Assembly (NCBI GenBank): GCA_031291295.1 | Contig: JARLJI010000135.1 | Coordinates: forward strand, 1 to 57,991 | Direction of reading: 5' to 3' | Source of the DNA: Rhodoferax sp. | Lineage (GTDB): Bacteria > Pseudomonadota > Gammaproteobacteria > Burkholderiales > Burkholderiaceae_C | DNA length: 57,991 nt | Part shown: positions 36,141 through 44,837 of the stretch, piece after piece | Position numbering within the stretch: position 1 is the first letter of the stretch | Layout of the letters: every line of letters begins with the position of its first letter | Notes under the pieces: model-generated | Told to the model about the DNA's origin: nothing | What the model saw: only the letters and a program-made list of their open reading frames with translations | Database searches by the model: none | Program-made: the position numbers and the translations under genes

Positions 36141-36796
36141 GCTCTTTCATGCCGTCCGGCACGGTGTACGGCGTGCTGCTGAACTTTCGCGGCGAGGTGC
36201 AAGCGCTGGCGCCGCACATGAACGAGCCGCCCTACAAGGCGCCGCCCAAGGCACCGATTCTGTATCTCAAGCCCGCGAACACCTGGAGCGCCCACGGCGC
36301 CGCCATTGCGGTTCCCGCGACGGTGCCGCAGGTCGAGGTCGGCGCCACGATTGCCATGGTGATGGGGCAGGATGTCCAGGCAGCGCGGGCCGATACTGCT
36401 CTCAAATCCGTAGCGGGCTACGTGCTGATGAACGACTTGTCGATTCCGCACCCGAGCTTCTACCGCCCGCCAGTCAAATACAAATGCCTCGACGGCTTCC
36501 TCGGCGTGGGCCCCGCCCTGGTGGCTGCGCAGGCCGCCGTCGATCCGTCGCACTTCGCGCTAGAGGTTCACATCAACGGCGCGCTCAAGCAGTCGGTGGA
36601 CTTTGCCAACCTGGTGCGCAACGCCGCGCAACTGCTGGCCGACGTGAGCGAATTCATGACGCTGCGCCGCGGCGACGTGCTGATGCTCGGCTGCGACCTC
36701 GGCCGCCCGCTTGCGCAGGCCGGCGACCGCATCGACATCAGTGCGCCGGGCTTCGCCACGCTGTCCAACACCCTGGTCGCGGAGGAACTTGCATGA
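36137..36796 (+). CDS. hpaG1: HpaG1: decarboxylase/isomerase subunit 1 of homoprotocatechuate pathway
   Basis: 219-residue fumarylacetoacetate-hydrolase-family protein equal to the first half of E. coli HpaG. GTVYGVLLNFRGEVQAL begins it, YLKPANTW the substrate loop, VAGYVLMNDLSIPH and KCLDGFLGVGPALV the metal-site region. With HpaG2 it decarboxylates 5-oxopent-3-ene-1,2,5-tricarboxylate and isomerises the product 2-hydroxyhepta-2,4-dienedioate. Enteric bacteria have both halves fused; here they are separate genes with a repeat between them. Confidence 0.92.
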   Translation: MSSFMPSGTVYGVLLNFRGEVQALAPHMNEPPYKAPPKAPILYLKPANTWSAHGAAIAVPATVPQVEVGATIAMVMGQDVQAARADTALKSVAGYVLMNDLSIPHPSFYRPPVKYKCLDGFLGVGPALVAAQAAVDPSHFALEVHINGALKQSVDFANLVRNAAQLLADVSEFMTLRRGDVLMLGCDLGRPLAQAGDRIDISAPGFATLSNTLVAEELA

Positions 36797-36875
36797 GCAG
36801 AGCCGGACCGCTCCAAGATGCGAAGGCCCCCTCGGGGGGCAGCGCAGTACACGAAGTGACAAGCGTGGGGGCCCT
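36797..36875 (+). repeat. GC-rich intergenic repeat between hpaG1 and hpaG2
   Basis: The spacer contains GACCGCTCCAAGATGCGAAG, then GGCCCCC-TC-GGGGGGC (36825-36840), and ends GCGTGGGGGCCC next to the hpaG2 start. I recall near-identical spacers scattered through Comamonadaceae genomes, but this is from memory and unchecked. The CCCCC arm can pair with either adjacent G-run, and one of these (36867-36872) is the hpaG2 ribosome site. Confidence 0.6.
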
Positions 36876-37634
36876 ATGAAACACGCACGCATTGTTCTGG
36901 ACGGAACCACACTTGACGCCACGGAACGTGACGGCCAGTTGCTGCTAGCCGACGGCCGCGTCGTGGCACCCGACGCCGTGACCTGGCTGCCGCCGCTGAG
37001 CCCCACGCCGCGCCCGCGCACCATCTTCGCACTGGGCCTGAACTACGCCGACCACGCCAGGGAGCTCGCCTTCAAGGCACCCGAGGAGCCGCTGGTCTTC
37101 CTCAAGGGGGAGAGCACCTTGACCGGCCACCGCGCCTTCACGCGCCGCCCGGCCGACGTGCAGTTTATGCACTACGAATGCGAGCTTGCGGTGGTGGTCG
37201 GCCGGACGGCAAAGAAGGTCCGGCGCGACGACGCCTACGACTTCATCGCCGGCTACACGGTCGCCAACGACTACGCGATCCGCGACTACCTGGAAAACTG
37301 GTACCGCCCCAATCTGCGCGTGAAGAACCGCGACACCTGCACGCCGCTGGGCCCCTGGCGGGTCGATGCGGCCGACATCGCCAATCCGATGGCGCTGGCG
37401 CTACAGACCACGGTCAACGGCCAGGTCACCCAGGCGGGCAACACGCGCGACATGATCTTCGACGTGCCGTTTCTGATCGAATACTTCAGCAGCTTCATGA
37501 CGCTGCAGCCCGGCGACCTGATTTTGACTGGCACGCCCGATGGCGTGGTCGACTGCCAGCCGGGCGACGTCATCGTCACGGAAATCGAAGGCATTGGCGC
37601 ATTGATGAACACCATCGAACAAGGACCCGCATGA
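36876..37634 (+). CDS. hpaG2: HpaG2: decarboxylase/isomerase subunit 2 of homoprotocatechuate pathway
   Basis: 252-residue fumarylacetoacetate hydrolase family, equal to the second half of HpaG. IFALGLNYADHARELAF opens the domain, FLKGESTLTGH and FMHYECELAVVVGRTAKKVR hold the metal-binding Glu residues (E-x-E), AGYTVANDYAIRDYLENWYR follows, and ILTGTPDGVV is the C-terminal signature. The ATG at 36876 is chosen by family length; the open frame continues upstream through the repeat. It overlaps hpaE by 4 bp. Confidence 0.93.
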   Translation: MKHARIVLDGTTLDATERDGQLLLADGRVVAPDAVTWLPPLSPTPRPRTIFALGLNYADHARELAFKAPEEPLVFLKGESTLTGHRAFTRRPADVQFMHYECELAVVVGRTAKKVRRDDAYDFIAGYTVANDYAIRDYLENWYRPNLRVKNRDTCTPLGPWRVDAADIANPMALALQTTVNGQVTQAGNTRDMIFDVPFLIEYFSSFMTLQPGDLILTGTPDGVVDCQPGDVIVTEIEGIGALMNTIEQGPA

Positions 37635-39088
37635 GAGTCGAGCATCTGATCAACGGCCAGCCGGTGGCCGGCAAGGATTATTTCGAAACCGTGAATCCGG
37701 CCACGCAGGAGGTGCTGGCCGAAGTCGCCGCGGGTGGCGAAGCCGAGGTCCATGCGGCCGTGGCCGCGGCCAAGGCGGCCTTCCCGAAATGGGCCGGCCT
37801 ACCCGCACCCGAGCGCGCCAGGCTGGTGCGCCGGCTCGGCGACCTGATCGCCGCGCATGTGCCCGAGATCGCGCAGCTCGAGACCAATGACTGCGGCCAG
37901 GTGATCGCGCAGACCGGCAAACAGCTGATCCCGCGCGCGGCCGACAACTTCTACTATTTCGCCGAGATGTGCACGCGCGTTGACGGCCACACCTACCCGA
38001 CGCCGACGCACCTGAACTACACACTGTTTCACCCGACCGGCGTGTGTGCGCTGATCTCGCCGTGGAACGTGCCCTTCATGACGGCCACCTGGAAGGTCGC
38101 GCCCTGCCTGGCCTTCGGCAACACGGGGGTGCTCAAGATGAGCGAGCTGTCGCCACTCACCGCCGCGCGGCTGGGCGAGCTGGCGCTGCAGGCCGGCATT
38201 CCCGCGGGCGTGCTCAACGTGGTGCATGGCACCGGCCGCGAGGCCGGCGAGCCGCTGTGCACGCACCCCGACGTGCGCGCCATCTCGTTCACCGGCTCCA
38301 CCGTCACCGGCAACCGCATCGTGCAGGCCGCCGGCCTGAAGAAGTTCAGCATGGAGCTCGGCGGCAAGTCGCCATTCGTGATCTTCGACGATGCCGACCT
38401 GGAGCGCGCGCTCGATGCCGCCGTGTTCATGATCTTCTCCAACAACGGCGAGCGCTGCACGGCCGGCAGCCGCATTCTGGTGCAGCAATCGATCTATACC
38501 GACTTCGTCGCGAAGTTCGTGGCGCGCGCCCAGCGCATTACCGTGGGCGATCCGCTTGACGAGAAAACCATCGTCGGCCCGATGATTTCACAGGGCCATC
38601 TGGCCAAGGTGCGCAGCTACATTGAGTTGGGGTCCAGGGAAGGCGCCACGCTGCTGTGCGGTGGACTCGGCACGCCGGAGTTGCCGGACCGCGTCAAAAA
38701 GGGCAACTATGTGCTGCCCACGGTGTTTGCCGATGTGGACAACCGCATGCGCATCGCGCAGGAGGAAATCTTCGGCCCGGTGGCCTGCCTGATTCCGTTC
38801 ACCGACGAGGTCGACGCGATTGCGAAAGCCAACGACATTCAATACGGGCTTTCGAGCTACGTCTGGACCGAGAACCTGGGCCGCGCGCACCGCGTGGCCG
38901 CAAGCATCGAGGCCGGCATGTGCTTCGTCAACAGCCAGAATGTGCGCGACCTGCGCCAGCCGTTCGGCGGCACCAAGGCCTCGGGCACGGGCCGCGAGGG
39001 CGGCACCTGGAGCTACGAGGTGTTCTGCGAGCCGAAGAACGTGGCGGTTTCATTGGGAAGCCACCACATCCCCCACTGGGGAGCCTGA
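37631..39088 (+). CDS. hpaE: 5-carboxymethyl-2-hydroxymuconate semialdehyde dehydrogenase
   Basis: 485-residue NAD-dependent aldehyde dehydrogenase. Substrate channel and cofactor parts: ISPWNVPFMTATWKVAPCLA, FTGSTVTGNRI, MELGGKSPFVIFDDADLERA (general-base Glu), catalytic Cys in NNGERCTAGSR, and EEIFGPVACLIPF. It oxidises the ring-cleavage product CHMS to 5-carboxymethyl-2-hydroxymuconate. The start overlaps hpaG2 (ATGA); hpaD follows 2 bp later. Order and family make HpaE far more likely than another ALDH. Confidence 0.94.
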   Translation: MRVEHLINGQPVAGKDYFETVNPATQEVLAEVAAGGEAEVHAAVAAAKAAFPKWAGLPAPERARLVRRLGDLIAAHVPEIAQLETNDCGQVIAQTGKQLIPRAADNFYYFAEMCTRVDGHTYPTPTHLNYTLFHPTGVCALISPWNVPFMTATWKVAPCLAFGNTGVLKMSELSPLTAARLGELALQAGIPAGVLNVVHGTGREAGEPLCTHPDVRAISFTGSTVTGNRIVQAAGLKKFSMELGGKSPFVIFDDADLERALDAAVFMIFSNNGERCTAGSRILVQQSIYTDFVAKFVARAQRITVGDPLDEKTIVGPMISQGHLAKVRSYIELGSREGATLLCGGLGTPELPDRVKKGNYVLPTVFADVDNRMRIAQEEIFGPVACLIPFTDEVDAIAKANDIQYGLSSYVWTENLGRAHRVAASIEAGMCFVNSQNVRDLRQPFGGTKASGTGREGGTWSYEVFCEPKNVAVSLGSHHIPHWGA

Positions 39089-39090
39089 TC

Positions 39091-39954
39091 ATGGGTAAGC
39101 TTGCCCTCGCCGCCAAAATCACCCACGTACCGTCGATGTACCTGTCGGAATTCCCCGGCCCGAACTTCGGTTGTCGCGACGCCGCGATCAACGGCCACAA
39201 GGAAATCGACCGGCGCTGCCGCGCGCTCGGCGTGGACACCCTGGTGGTGTTCGACGTGCACTGGCTCGTGAACAGCGAATACCACATCAACTGCGCGCCT
39301 TCCTTCAAAGGCACCTACACCAGCAACGAGCTGCCGCACTTCATCAAGAACATGCCCTACGCCTACCCGGGCAACCCGGCGCTGGGGCACATGATCGCCG
39401 ATGTGGCCAACGAAATGGGCGTGAAAAGCCGCGCGCATTCCGACACCACTTTGGGGCTCGAATACGGCACGCTGGTGCCGATGCGCTACATGAATGCCGA
39501 TCAGCACTACAAGGTGGTCAGCGTCTCGGCCTGGTGCAACTGGCACGACCTGCACGAGAGCGGGCGCTTCGGCCTGGCGGTGCGCCGCGCGATCGAGGCG
39601 CAATACGACGGCACGGTGGCCGTGTTCGCCAGCGGATCGCTGTCGCACCACTTCGCCGACAACGGCCGCGCGCCCGAGTTCATGCACAAGGTCTACGACC
39701 CGTTCCTCGAGCAGGTGGACCAGCGCGTGGTCGAATTGTGGAAGACTGGTGACTGGAAAACCTTTTGCGCCATGCTGCCGATGTATGCCGAGAAATGCTG
39801 GGGCGAGGGCGGCATGCACGACACCGCGATGCTGCTGGGCCTGCTGGGCTGGGACCGGTACACCGCGCCGGTGGAAATCATCACGCCCTACTTCGGCAGC
39901 TCGGGCACGGGGCAGATCAACGCGATCTTTCCGGTCACGCCGCTGCCAGCCTGA
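39091..39954 (+). CDS. hpaD: 3,4-dihydroxyphenylacetate 2,3-dioxygenase
   Basis: 287-residue extradiol dioxygenase of the LigB class III type, which opens the homoprotocatechuate ring next to a hydroxyl using Fe(II) and O2. KITHVPSMYLSEFPGPNFGC (first metal His), DTLVVFDVHWLVNSEYHINC (second His), SAHSDTTLGLEYGTLVPM-like RAHSDTTLGLEYGTLVPMRY, and FASGSLSHHFADNG (acid/base His) are clear. Length is normal for HpcB/HpaD. Confidence 0.95.
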   Translation: MGKLALAAKITHVPSMYLSEFPGPNFGCRDAAINGHKEIDRRCRALGVDTLVVFDVHWLVNSEYHINCAPSFKGTYTSNELPHFIKNMPYAYPGNPALGHMIADVANEMGVKSRAHSDTTLGLEYGTLVPMRYMNADQHYKVVSVSAWCNWHDLHESGRFGLAVRRAIEAQYDGTVAVFASGSLSHHFADNGRAPEFMHKVYDPFLEQVDQRVVELWKTGDWKTFCAMLPMYAEKCWGEGGMHDTAMLLGLLGWDRYTAPVEIITPYFGSSGTGQINAIFPVTPLPA

Positions 39955-39970
39955 GACCGAGGAGAACCCC

Positions 39971-40423
39971 ATGCCCCATTTGGTCATTCTCTACACCGCC
40001 AACCTCGATGCCGAGACCAGCATGTCCGCGCTGTGCCGCGCTCTGGCCGACACCATGCTCGAACAGAAGGACGAGGACGGCAAGCCGGTCTTCCCGCTTG
40101 GTGGCACGCGCGTGCTGGCCTATCCGGCGCCGCACTACGCGGTGGCTGACGGCGGCGCGGCGGGCCGGGCCGCGGGCACGCACACGCGGGGCGCCAGCGG
40201 CGACGCGGGCGACTACGCCTTCGTCTACCTGAACCTGCGCATGGGCCGCGGGCGCTCCGACGCTACAAAAAAGAGAGTGGGTGACGCCCTGTCGGCGCGG
40301 GCCAAGGCCCATTTTGATCCGATCTTTGGGCAGCGACACCTGGGCGTCACGCTGCAGATCGACGAAGGCGCCGAGGTGTTCGATGCCAAGCACAGCAACC
40401 TGCACCCCCTGTTCAGGAAATAA
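39971..40423 (+). CDS. hpaF: 5-carboxymethyl-2-hydroxymuconate delta-isomerase
   Basis: 150 residues, tautomerase-superfamily CHMI. MPHLVILYTANLDAETSMSA gives the N-terminal catalytic Pro2, and DYAFVYLNLRMGRGRS plus the C-terminal DEGAEVFDAKHSNLHPLFRK match the family. It isomerises the dehydrogenase product for HpaG. Compared with the ~126-residue E. coli enzyme there is an insertion of about 17 small residues (ADGGAAGRAAGTHTRGASGD) before DYAFV. AGGAGAACCCC precedes the ATG. Confidence 0.9.
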   Translation: MPHLVILYTANLDAETSMSALCRALADTMLEQKDEDGKPVFPLGGTRVLAYPAPHYAVADGGAAGRAAGTHTRGASGDAGDYAFVYLNLRMGRGRSDATKKRVGDALSARAKAHFDPIFGQRHLGVTLQIDEGAEVFDAKHSNLHPLFRK

Positions 40424-40435
40424 GAGGCGCACCCG

Positions 40436-41239
40436 ATGTTTTCCCAGGACCTGATCGCCCGGCTTGCGGCCGAACTGCACCAGAGCGAGAAGAGCCGCGT
40501 GCAGGTCGAGCACTTCTCCAAGCGTTTTCCTGACATGACCATCGAGGACGGTTACGCGGTCTCGCGCGAGTGGGTCAGGATGAAGATCGCCGAGGGCCGC
40601 GTGGCGCGCGGCCACAAGATCGGCCTGACCTCGCGCGCCATGCAGCTGTCGAGCCAGATCACCGAACCCGACTACGGCACGCTGCTGGACGACATGTTCT
40701 TCCCCGAGGGCAGCGACATCCCGTTCACGCGCTTCATCGCGCCGCGCATCGAGGTGGAGCTGGCCTTCGTCCTGGGCAAGCCGTTGAAGGGGCCGGGCGT
40801 CACGATCTTCGACGTGCTGGCCGCGACCGATTACGTGGTGCCGGCGATCGAGATCATTGACGCGCGCATCGAGCAGTTCGACCGCCACACCAAGGCGCCG
40901 CGCAAGGTCTTCGACACCATCTCTGACAACGCCGCCAACGCCGGCATCATCACCGGCGGGCGGCGGGTGAAGCCCGACGCGCTCGACCTGCGCTGGGCCA
41001 GCGCGCTGCTCTACAAGAACGGCGTGATCGAGGAATCGGGCGTGGCCGCCGCCGTGCTGAACCACCCGGCCAACGGCGTGGCCTGGCTGGCCAACAAGCT
41101 GGGCGCCTGGGACGAGCACCTGGCGGCCGGCGAAGTGGTGCTCGGCGGCTCCTTCACGCGGCCGACGCCGGCGCTGCCGGGCGACACATTCCATGCCGAC
41201 TATGGATCTCTCGGCTCGATTGCATTTCGTTTTGTATAG
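40436..41239 (+). CDS. hpaH: 2-oxo-hept-4-ene-1,7-dioate hydratase
   Basis: 267-residue Mg-dependent hydratase of the MhpD/HpaH family. [57 protein letters not shown] with the metal Glu-x-Glu, and [19 protein letters not shown] are visible. It adds water to 2-oxohept-4-ene-1,7-dioate to give the aldolase substrate. 12 bp after hpaF, 17 bp before hpaI. Its TAG stop is in TATAGCCCTT, resembling the dispersed repeat core, perhaps by chance. Confidence 0.95.
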   Translation: MFSQDLIARLAAELHQSEKSRVQVEHFSKRFPDMTIEDGYAVSREWVRMKIAEGRVARGHKIGLTSRAMQLSSQITEPDYGTLLDDMFFPEGSDIPFTRFIAPRIEVELAFVLGKPLKGPGVTIFDVLAATDYVVPAIEIIDARIEQFDRHTKAPRKVFDTISDNAANAGIITGGRRVKPDALDLRWASALLYKNGVIEESGVAAAVLNHPANGVAWLANKLGAWDEHLAAGEVVLGGSFTRPTPALPGDTFHADYGSLGSIAFRFV

Positions 41240-41256
41240 CCCTTGCAGGAGTCACC

Positions 41257-42075
41257 ATGCAAACACCTGTCAATCCCTTCAAGAAGGCCCTGGCCGACAA
41301 ACGCGCCCAGATCGGCCTGTGGCTGAGCCTGGCCGACCCTTACAGTGCGGAGCTGTGCGCGGGCGCCGGCTTCGACTGGCTGCTGGTCGACGGCGAGCAT
41401 GCGCCCAACGACCTGCGCAGCATCCTCGCGCAGTTGCAGGCGATCGCGCCCTACCCTTCGCACCCGATCGCGCGCGTGCCGATGGGCCACGGCCATGTCG
41501 GCGAGGCGCTGATCAAGCAGTACCTGGACCTGGGCGTGCAAACCCTGCTGGTGCCGATGGTCGACACGCCCGAGCAGGCCGCCACGCTGGTGCGCGCCAC
41601 GCGCTACCCGCAAGACGACGGCAAGGGCGGCATCCGCGGCATGGGCGGCGCGCGCGCCTCGCGATGGGGCCGCTACCCGGCCTATGTGCACGAGGCCAAC
41701 GCCCAAGTCTGCCTGCTGGTGCAGGCCGAGACCCGCACCGCGCTCGCGAACCTCGACGCGATTGCGGCGACCGAGGGTGTGGACGGCATCTTCATCGGCC
41801 CGGCCGACCTGTCGGCCTCGCTCGGCCACGTCGGCAACCCTGGCCATCCCGAAGTTCAAGCTGCGATCGAGGATACGATCCGGCGCATCGTCAAAACGGG
41901 CAAGGCCGCCGGCATCCTGACGCCGGACGAGGCCCAGGCACGCCACTACCTGGCGCTCGGCGCCACCTTCGTCGCCGTCGGGCTCGACACCAACTTGCTG
42001 GTGCGCGGCACCAGCGCGCTGGTTGCCAAATTCAAGCCGGAGGTGGCGCTCGCACCGGCCAGCAAGACCTACTGA
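41257..42075 (+). CDS. hpaI: 4-hydroxy-2-oxoheptanedioate aldolase
   Basis: 272-residue class II (metal-dependent) aldolase of the HpcH/HpaI family. [37 protein letters not shown] (catalytic His), [20 protein letters not shown], and [16 protein letters not shown] (metal Glu) are conserved. It cleaves the hydratase product to pyruvate and succinic semialdehyde, the end of the pathway. AGGAG lies before the ATG. Confidence 0.95.
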   Translation: MQTPVNPFKKALADKRAQIGLWLSLADPYSAELCAGAGFDWLLVDGEHAPNDLRSILAQLQAIAPYPSHPIARVPMGHGHVGEALIKQYLDLGVQTLLVPMVDTPEQAATLVRATRYPQDDGKGGIRGMGGARASRWGRYPAYVHEANAQVCLLVQAETRTALANLDAIAATEGVDGIFIGPADLSASLGHVGNPGHPEVQAAIEDTIRRIVKTGKAAGILTPDEAQARHYLALGATFVAVGLDTNLLVRGTSALVAKFKPEVALAPASKTY

Positions 42076-42134
42076 GGCCGGCGCGCCCCGACAGCAACCG
42101 ACGGCACCCCCCTCTCAACCCAAAGGAAAGCACC

Positions 42135-42599
42135 ATGCGTACTTTACGAATCGCCCTTGCCGCCCTCACGGTCGCCGGGCTCGCCGCCTGCGCGTCGCCG
42201 TCGCGCACGGCGGGTGACACCCGCCAGCAAGAAGCCAATCGCAGGGCAGTGCTGGCCTTCTACGACCTGGGGCTGAACCAGAAGGATGCCGACGCGGCAC
42301 TGCGCTACGTTGGCAACCGCTACGTGCAGCACAACCCTGGCGCGCAGGATGGCCCCGAGGGCTTTCGCAAGTTCATCGCGTTCCTGCGCGAGAAGTACCC
42401 GCAGTCGCACAGCGAGATCAGGCAGTCCTTCGTCGACGGCGACTATGTGATCCTGCACGTGCACGCGGTGCGCGAGCCGGGCACGCGCGGCAACGCCATC
42501 GTCGACATCTTCAAGCTGGAAAACGGCAAGATCGTCGAACACTGGGACGTCACGCAGCCAATCCCCGAGAAGACCGCCAACGACAACGGCATGTTCTGA
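42135..42599 (+). CDS. NTF2/SnoaL-like lipoprotein
   Basis: 154 residues. The signal peptide MRTLRIALAALTVAG ends in the lipobox LAAC, so it should be a lipid-anchored envelope protein. The mature part is a SnoaL-like NTF2 fold: NRRAVLAFYDLGLNQKDADA, YVGNRYVQHNPGAQDGPEGF and NAIVDIFKLENGKIVEHWDV. Family members are cyclases, isomerases or binding proteins. AAAGGAAAGCACC before the ATG is a good ribosome site. It sits 59 bp after hpaI, same direction, and is not a standard hpa gene. Confidence 0.85.
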   Translation: MRTLRIALAALTVAGLAACASPSRTAGDTRQQEANRRAVLAFYDLGLNQKDADAALRYVGNRYVQHNPGAQDGPEGFRKFIAFLREKYPQSHSEIRQSFVDGDYVILHVHAVREPGTRGNAIVDIFKLENGKIVEHWDVTQPIPEKTANDNGMF

Positions 42600-42666
42600 G
42601 GCCGTGGCCGGCAAGTCCCGCTGCGCCGCGACACATCCTGACCCCTCAACACTCTGGAGCCCCCCC

Positions 42667-43461
42667 ATGAATGCCGCGCTCAAACCTTCACGCACCATGC
42701 ACCCCGACGAGCGCAAGGCGCGCGTCGAACTGGCCGCCTGCTACCGCGTGTTCGCGATGCTGGGCTGGACCGAGATGATCTACAACCACATCACGGTGCG
42801 CCTGCCGGACAGCGTCACGGGCGGCGCTACCGCAGGGGCTTCAACATCCCCGCAGTTCCTGATCAACCCGTTCGGCCTGCATTACAGCGAAGTCACCGCA
42901 AGCAACCTGCTCAAGATTGACCTGCAAGGCAACAAGCTGGACGACAACCCCTGGCCGGTAAACCCTGCGGGCTTCACCGTGCACGCCGCCATCCACGGCG
43001 CCCTGCCCGACGCGCACTGCGTGATGCACACGCACACCACCTCCGGCGTGGCCGTGGCCTGCACCCAGGGCGGCCTGGCGCAGAACAACTTTTATTCGGC
43101 GCAGCTCGACAATCTGGTGGCCTACCACGACTTCGAGGGCATCACCATCCACGCCGACGAGACGCCGCGCCTGCTCAAGAACATCGGCGACAAGCCCTTG
43201 CTGATTCTGCGCAACCACGGCCTGCTGGCCTGGGCCCCGACGCTGCCGCTGGCCTTCGTGCGGTTGTGGACGCTGCAGCGCGCCTGCGATATCCAGGTGG
43301 CGCAGGCCGCGCTCGGCCCCGCGATCGTGGTGCCCGAGGCCGTGGCGCGCAAGACCACGCACGACTCGTTCCAGTTCGACGCCCAGTTCGGCGCCGGCCA
43401 GGACGTGTTCGATGCGCTGGTGCGGCAGGTCGACCGGATTGACTTAAGCTATCAAAACTAG
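42667..43461 (+). CDS. Class II aldolase/adducin family protein
   Basis: 264 residues. MIYNHITVRLPDS, FLINPFGLHYSEVTASNLLK, HAAIHGALPDAHCVMHTHTT (zinc His cluster HTHT), and LILRNHGLLAWAPTL (third His) define the AraD/FucA-like fold. Many such stand-alone proteins have unknown substrates. An unusual GGATAGASTSPQ insert follows the N-terminal third. The C-terminal codons SYQN and stop are inside a dispersed repeat (43448-43496). GGAGCCCCCCC precedes ATG 42667. Confidence 0.86.
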   Translation: MNAALKPSRTMHPDERKARVELAACYRVFAMLGWTEMIYNHITVRLPDSVTGGATAGASTSPQFLINPFGLHYSEVTASNLLKIDLQGNKLDDNPWPVNPAGFTVHAAIHGALPDAHCVMHTHTTSGVAVACTQGGLAQNNFYSAQLDNLVAYHDFEGITIHADETPRLLKNIGDKPLLILRNHGLLAWAPTLPLAFVRLWTLQRACDIQVAQAALGPAIVVPEAVARKTTHDSFQFDAQFGAGQDVFDALVRQVDRIDLSYQN

Positions 43462-43496
43462 AGCGCATTGCGCAGACCTCATAAGGGCTAAGAGCC
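43448..43496 (-). repeat. Dispersed ~49-bp repeat, copy E (reverse)
   Basis: On the minus strand it reads GGCTCTTAGCCCTTAT, GGTCTGCGCAATGCGC and TTTTGATAGC, matching the other copies. It contains the TAG stop of the class II aldolase-like gene (43459-43461) and fills the whole gap to the PanE-like gene. Confidence 0.72.
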
Positions 43497-43499
43497 GAA

Positions 43500-44492
43500 A
43501 TGACTGAAAAAACAATTTCCAAAGCATGCATCTACGGCGCCGGCGCCATCGGCGGCTGGATCGGCGCCGGCCTGGCCGGCGCCGGCTGCCGCGTCAGTGT
43601 GGTGGCGCGCGGCGCGACGCTGCAGGCACTCCAGCAGCACGGACTGCGCGTGCAGCGCGGCGACGCCGTGACGGCCACACCGGTGCAGGCCAGCAGCGAC
43701 CCGTTTGATCTCGGCGTGCAGGACCTCGTGGTCATCGCCGTCAAGGCACCGGCGCTGCTCGAAGTGGCGCGCCGCATCGGCCCCTTGATCGGCCCCGACA
43801 CCCTTGTGCTGACCGCGATGAACGGCGTGCCCTGGTGGTTTCTGCAGGGCTTTGGCGGCGCGTATGCCGGCACGCGGCTGCAGGCGGTGGACGCCACCGG
43901 CGAGATCGCCCAGGCCATTCCCGCCAGTCACGTGGTCGGCTGCGTGGTGCACGCCAGCTGCTCGCTGAACGAGCCGGGCTTTGTGAACCATCGCTTCGGC
44001 AACACGCTGATCGTGGGCGAGCCCTCCGGCGCTGTCAGCGCGCGCGTGCAACAGCTCGCCGCGCTGCTGAAGCAGGCCGGCATCGACACCGTGATCGCCG
44101 AGCAGATCCAGAAGGACACCTGGTACAAGCTGTGGGGCAACATGACGGTGAACCCGATCAGCCTGCTCACAGGCGCCACCACCGACCTGATCATGGGCGA
44201 CGAGCTGGTGCGCAACTTCATCTCCAGTGTGATGCTGGAAGCGCGCGAGATCGGCGCGCGCATCGGCGTGCCGATCGCCGAGCGGCCCGAGGACCGGCAC
44301 GCGGTGACGATGAAGCTCGGTGCGTTCAAGACCTCGATGCTGCAGGACGTGGAGGCGGGGCGCGCGGTGGAACTGGATGCGCTGGTTACCGTGGTGAAGG
44401 AGCTGGGGGAAATCACCGGTGTCGCCACGCCGTACACCGATGCGTTGCTGGGGTTGGCGCGGCTGCGCGCGCGGGGGTTGGGGTTGTATTGA
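43500..44492 (+). CDS. 2-dehydropantoate 2-reductase family protein (PanE/ApbA)
   Basis: 330 residues. The Rossmann start KACIYGAGAIGGWIGAGLAG binds NADP, DLVVIAVKAPALLEVARRI follows, and the second domain has IQKDTWYKLWGNMTVNPISL with the catalytic Lys, then TPYTDALLGLARL. It reduces a 2-keto acid. Its position after the hpa genes, and the length (long for PanE of ~300), suggest a paralogue acting on a catabolic keto acid instead of pantothenate synthesis, but this is inference. The left inverted repeat begins at its stop codon. Confidence 0.83.
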   Translation: MTEKTISKACIYGAGAIGGWIGAGLAGAGCRVSVVARGATLQALQQHGLRVQRGDAVTATPVQASSDPFDLGVQDLVVIAVKAPALLEVARRIGPLIGPDTLVLTAMNGVPWWFLQGFGGAYAGTRLQAVDATGEIAQAIPASHVVGCVVHASCSLNEPGFVNHRFGNTLIVGEPSGAVSARVQQLAALLKQAGIDTVIAEQIQKDTWYKLWGNMTVNPISLLTGATTDLIMGDELVRNFISSVMLEAREIGARIGVPIAERPEDRHAVTMKLGAFKTSMLQDVEAGRAVELDALVTVVKELGEITGVATPYTDALLGLARLRARGLGLY

Positions 44493-44752
44493 TCGCTAGC
44501 CGGGTTTCGCCCCGGCGGGCGGGAGTCGGGACATGCGCCCGACAGCGCAGTAACTTTCTTTTGCTTCGCCAAAAGAAAGTCACCAAAGAAAAGGCGAGCC
44601 GACGGCAGGGCCGCTGCGCGGTTCCTTGCGCTGCTCGCATCACCCGGGGTCTGGCTAAACTCGCCCTGCGGGCTCAAACAACGCCAGCCCTGATCCGGGT
44701 GCTGCTGTGCTGCTCAGCCCTGCCTCAACGGCGGAGGAACCGAACATCCAAC
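44490..44752 (+). repeat. Left copy of ~265-bp inverted repeat (IR-L)
   Basis: Matches 45413-45680 in inverse orientation at roughly 75-80%, with almost no gaps. Shared blocks include GCGGGAGTCGGGA, TGCGCCCGAC, GGTTCCTTGCGCTGCTCG, GGGTCTGGCTAAACTCGCCC and CAACGCCAGCCCTGATCC. An 11-bp hairpin at 44553-44580 (ACTTTCTTTTG ... CAAAAGAAAGT) is present. Most of the 345-base gap 44493-44837 is this repeat. On the minus strand a ~65-codon frame is open (MSPQGEFSQTP ... FGDFLLAKQKKVTAL). Confidence 0.85.
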
Positions 44753-44837
44753 CGGCTTGACCGAGCATATGGCGGCAATTGCGCACGCCCTGCTGGCGTC
44801 AGAATGCGTGAGAATTCGTCTTTCAGAAATAATCGAT

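Noticed and set aside
36711..36875. N-terminal extension of hpaG2 through the spacer
   Set aside because: It reads out of frame through the end of hpaG1 and through the repeat; family length fits ATG 36876.
44757..44837. Longer start (TTG 44757) for the AT-rich membrane protein
   Set aside because: The added 27 residues lie at the edge of the inverted repeat and look unlike the rest; TTGACC there may instead be a promoter -35. Not excluded.
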